In this document: in pieces, positions 61,368 to 64,000 of the stretch
Layout: each line of letters opens with the position of its first letter
Numbering within the stretch: position 1 is the first letter of the stretch
Source of the DNA: Utricularia gibba
Lineage: Eukaryota > Streptophyta > Magnoliopsida > Lamiales > Lentibulariaceae
Assembly: GCA_002189035.1 (NCBI GenBank)
Contig: NEEC01000004.1
Location: 5,332,001 to 5,396,000 of the forward strand
Length of the DNA stretch: 64,000 nucleotides
Direction of reading: 5' to 3'
Position numbers and translations under genes: made by a program
The notes under the pieces: model-generated
Told to the model about the DNA's origin: nothing
Seen by the model: only the letters and a program-made list of their open reading frames with translations
Database searches by the model: none

Positions 61368-64000
61368 ATGTCAAACAATGGTAGCTTTCCCGTTCCTTTG
61401 TTAACCAAGGAGAACTTTGATAATTGGAAAATTCGAATGCAAGCGCTTTTTGGAGCATATGAAGTCTTAGATGTAATCCAAACAGCCGTTCCGGTGACCT
61501 CTGATGCAGCAACGGTTAAGAGAGACAAGAAGGCCTTGTCTTTGATCTACCAAGCCTTGGATGAACGCTATTTTGAGAAGGTAGCAGGTGCAACAAGTGC
61601 AAAGGGGGCATGGGATGCCTTATCAGCCTCTTTTCAGGGGGTTGATAAAGTCAAAAAGGTTCGACTACAGACTCTGCGTGGTGAATTTGAAGCTCTTCGT
61701 CAAAATGCTGGTGAGAGCGTTGGAGACTATGTGATTCGTGTTCAAGGCATTGCCAATCAGATGAAACGTTTTGGAGAAGAACTAACTGATGTTAGATTAG
61801 TTGAAAAAGTTTTACGCTCCTTGGACCGCAAATATACCTTTGTGGCCGTAGCCATAGAGGAAGCCAATGATCTGGATGAGTTGTCATTAGATGAATTAAC
61901 TGGATCTCTTCAAGCATATGAGGCACGGTTGAAGAACGAGGATGATTCTGCATCTTCATCAAAGTTGTTGCAAGTGAAGGGGACTGAAGGTTCCAAAGGC
62001 GGTAAGAACAATTGGGATAACCGTGGTCGTGGTAGGGGACGTTGGTCCTATCGAGGGAGAGGTTCAGGGCGTTGGAATTCATCTAATGACGTGAAGGAGA
62101 ATGCCTCCTTTCATCAGAACAGAGGACGTGGGAATTGGCGCGGAAGAGGTGGTCATGGCAAGCAAAATGGGGGCATTGATTCTAAGAAAAATAAGGCTAA
62201 TGTAGAATGTTATACATGTCATAAGAAGGGCCATTACTCTTGGGAGTGTCATAATGCGGAAGAGCAGAATAATTTGCTTGTCGAACATACAGAGGAGACT
62301 ACTGAATCACCTATTTTATTGATGGCTAAAAACGTGTCCAACGATGATATTGCAAGTTGGTACCTAGATTCTGGAGCCAGTAATCATATGACTGGGCACA
62401 AGAGTTTGTTTTATACCCTTGAAGAAACGTATCGTGGCCTAGTTCATCTTGGAGATTCTACAAAGATCACTGTGAAGGGAAAAGGCGATGTTCTTTTTTC
62501 TCTAACGGATGGCAGTCATAAATTAATTTCAGATGTTTGGTATGTTCCTGGTTTACGGTATAATATCTTGAGTCTTGGCCAGTTGTTGGAAAAAGGCTTT
62601 ACAATGCTCTTAGAAAATCGACAGTTGCTGTTGATGGACATCAATAAGAAAGTCTTAGCATCCGTAAAGATGAAAGAAAACAGAATGTTTTCATTAGAGT
62701 GTAACTCTGTTTTCCCAACATGTCTGAAAATATGTTATAGGCAAGAAGCTTGGACATGGCACCTACGGTTTGGACATATTAATTTCCAAAATTTGAGGAA
62801 ACTTGGAAGCAACAAGATGGTCAAAGGTTTGCCTGTGATTTCACATCCAAACCAGATATGTGAAGGGTGTGTTCTTGGCAAACAAACTCGGACTGAAATT
62901 CCAAAGGTGACATGGTCGCGTGCTACAAAACCTTTAGAGTTAATCCATGGAGACGTATGTGGACCGATCAAACCTCCCACGATCGGTCACAACAATTATT
63001 TTCTCCTGTTTGTTGATGATTTCAGCAGGAAAATGTGGATTTATTTCATGAAGAATAAATCGGAAGTCTATGGACTCTTCAAGGAATTTTTGACGATGGT
63101 TGAAAAACAGAGCGGCTTATCAGTCAAGTGCTTAAGAACAGATCGAGGAGGTGAATTTACTCCTAACAGTTTCATTGATTTTTGCAAGTCACTTGGGATA
63201 CACAAGTCTCTGACCGCAGCTAAGACACCACAACAAAACGGTGTTGTTGAGAGGAGGAATCGCGTCATTCTTGATATGGTGAGATGCCTTCTGAAAACCA
63301 AACAGATGCCCAAGGAGTTTTGGGGTGATGCTGCTGCCACATCAGTTTATATTTTGAATCGAACCCCATCCCGAAGTGTAGTGGGAATGACGCCGCAAGA
63401 AGCATGGAATGGAATTAAACCATCAGTTTCTCATATGAGAATTTTCGGATCCATTGCCTATGTACACCAACCGGATGATGAACGCACGAAACTGGACGAC
63501 AAAGCTCAAAAAATGGTGTTTATTGGCTATGATCAGACCTCAAAGACTTATCGCTTATTTGATCCTAAACTGAAAAAGGTTCGCTTGAGTAGGGATGTCA
63601 CTTTTGATGAATCTTCAAGCTGGGACTGGAAGTCTCTTTCAGACAATGATCCTTCATATAAGTCTTTTGATTTTAATTGGGAAATAGAAGGACGAGAGCC
63701 ATTGATGGATGATGCTGAAGCCATTAATCATCCTATCTCTCATGAAGAAGAAACAGAGTCTCCTGTGGATACGAGAGTTGAAAATCCATCAGTGGTGAAT
63801 AGAGGTCATAGATCAAGGAGACTTCCAAGCCGTTTTACTGATTTTGCCGTTGATCTACCGCCCTCGTTGTTACCCGAGACGAGCCATGATCTGTTACGTG
63901 AGGTTCAGAACTTTTCTCATTTCTGTCTTTTTGTTGAGACAGAGCCTCTGGACTTCTTTGAAGCTGAAAAATCCCCTGATTGGCGTACTGCAATGGATGA
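61368..64000 (+). CDS. copia gag-pol polyprotein, 3' end outside the window
   Basis: 877 codons without a stop from the ATG at 61368-61370. Gag (MSNNGSFPVPLLTKENFDNW) has an Arg/Gly-rich stretch and a CCHC zinc knuckle (CYTCHKKGHYSWEC). The protease has the DSG active site (WYLDSGASNHMTG). A GAG-pre-integrase HHCC zinc region (TWHLRFGHINFQNLRKL, then CEGCVLGKQ) is followed by the integrase core with its DDE residues (ELIHGDVCGP, LRTDRGGEF, QNGVVERRNR). The final WRTAMDE is the start of the reverse transcriptase domain. It is open at the window edge. Confidence 0.95.
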   Translation, partial: MSNNGSFPVPLLTKENFDNWKIRMQALFGAYEVLDVIQTAVPVTSDAATVKRDKKALSLIYQALDERYFEKVAGATSAKGAWDALSASFQGVDKVKKVRLQTLRGEFEALRQNAGESVGDYVIRVQGIANQMKRFGEELTDVRLVEKVLRSLDRKYTFVAVAIEEANDLDELSLDELTGSLQAYEARLKNEDDSASSSKLLQVKGTEGSKGGKNNWDNRGRGRGRWSYRGRGSGRWNSSNDVKENASFHQNRGRGNWRGRGGHGKQNGGIDSKKNKANVECYTCHKKGHYSWECHNAEEQNNLLVEHTEETTESPILLMAKNVSNDDIASWYLDSGASNHMTGHKSLFYTLEETYRGLVHLGDSTKITVKGKGDVLFSLTDGSHKLISDVWYVPGLRYNILSLGQLLEKGFTMLLENRQLLLMDINKKVLASVKMKENRMFSLECNSVFPTCLKICYRQEAWTWHLRFGHINFQNLRKLGSNKMVKGLPVISHPNQICEGCVLGKQTRTEIPKVTWSRATKPLELIHGDVCGPIKPPTIGHNNYFLLFVDDFSRKMWIYFMKNKSEVYGLFKEFLTMVEKQSGLSVKCLRTDRGGEFTPNSFIDFCKSLGIHKSLTAAKTPQQNGVVERRNRVILDMVRCLLKTKQMPKEFWGDAAATSVYILNRTPSRSVVGMTPQEAWNGIKPSVSHMRIFGSIAYVHQPDDERTKLDDKAQKMVFIGYDQTSKTYRLFDPKLKKVRLSRDVTFDESSSWDWKSLSDNDPSYKSFDFNWEIEGREPLMDDAEAINHPISHEEETESPVDTRVENPSVVNRGHRSRRLPSRFTDFAVDLPPSLLPETSHDLLREVQNFSHFCLFVETEPLDFFEAEKSPDWRTAMD

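Larger units (their letters stand above)
61127..64000 (+). mobile_element. Ty1/copia LTR retrotransposon, left part, runs off the right edge
   Basis: A short 5' LTR, an initiator-Met primer site and one long gag-pol frame in the order gag, protease, integrase, start of reverse transcriptase. Integrase before RT defines copia. RNase H, the polypurine tract and the 3' LTR lie beyond the window. No stop or frameshift is seen in 2.6 kb, so the insertion is probably recent. Confidence 0.95.

Overview
The window is nuclear DNA from a flowering plant, most likely a eudicot. The evidence is genes split by GT-AG introns, plastid and mitochondrial nuclear-encoded proteins, plant-only families (14-3-3 of the epsilon type, TGA bZIP, CYP96A, CURT1/CAAD, BOU), a (TTTAGGG)n plant telomere motif and a Ty1/copia element. 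Gene density is high, about 23 protein genes in 61 kb, and many introns are only 80-120 nt, so the genome is compact. I cannot name the species. Exon models were built by hand from splice motifs and frame continuity, not from transcripts.

Left part (1-20 kb): the 5' end of an unrecognised minus-strand gene; a GPI-anchored GH17/X8 beta-1,3-glucanase with a one-base frameshift; BOU mitochondrial carrier (minus); a GT47 exostosin-type glycosyltransferase; a small unknown minus ORF sharing a divergent promoter with the GPI ethanolamine phosphate transferase PIGG/GPI7; a tandem duplication with telomere repeats at its junction; an IMPACT/YigZ family gene; a CURT1-like CAAD-domain gene; and a short-tailed 14-3-3 gene.

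Middle part (20-46 kb): D-type cyclin, ATL-type RING-H2 gene with a C-terminal frameshift, histone H3.3, WEB-family coiled-coil protein, an unknown two-helix membrane protein, an asparagine synthetase of the ASN2/ASN3 type with a one-base frameshift and a GC splice donor, tRNA-Arg(ACG), an unknown multi-span membrane protein, plastid prephenate/aspartate aminotransferase, succinate dehydrogenase iron-sulfur subunit (SDH2-3 type) and trehalose-6-phosphate phosphatase.

Right part (46-64 kb): a 5 kb gene-poor stretch with simple and tandem repeats, then L-ascorbate oxidase, a second GH17/X8 protein (minus), tRNA-Val(CAC), a decayed copy of a TGA exon, a TGA bZIP gene, a CYP96A cytochrome P450, and the left two-thirds of a copia retrotransposon with an open polyprotein frame running off the right edge.

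The genes are a normal mix of housekeeping, cell-wall, metabolic and regulatory functions; I see no co-functional cluster and no new multi-gene system. Six gene pairs are divergent, some with TGGGCC/TGGGCT elements between them. The most unusual structure is the telomere-repeat insertion at 14005-14029. Three separate one-base losses in otherwise intact genes are either real lesions or indel errors of the assembly.
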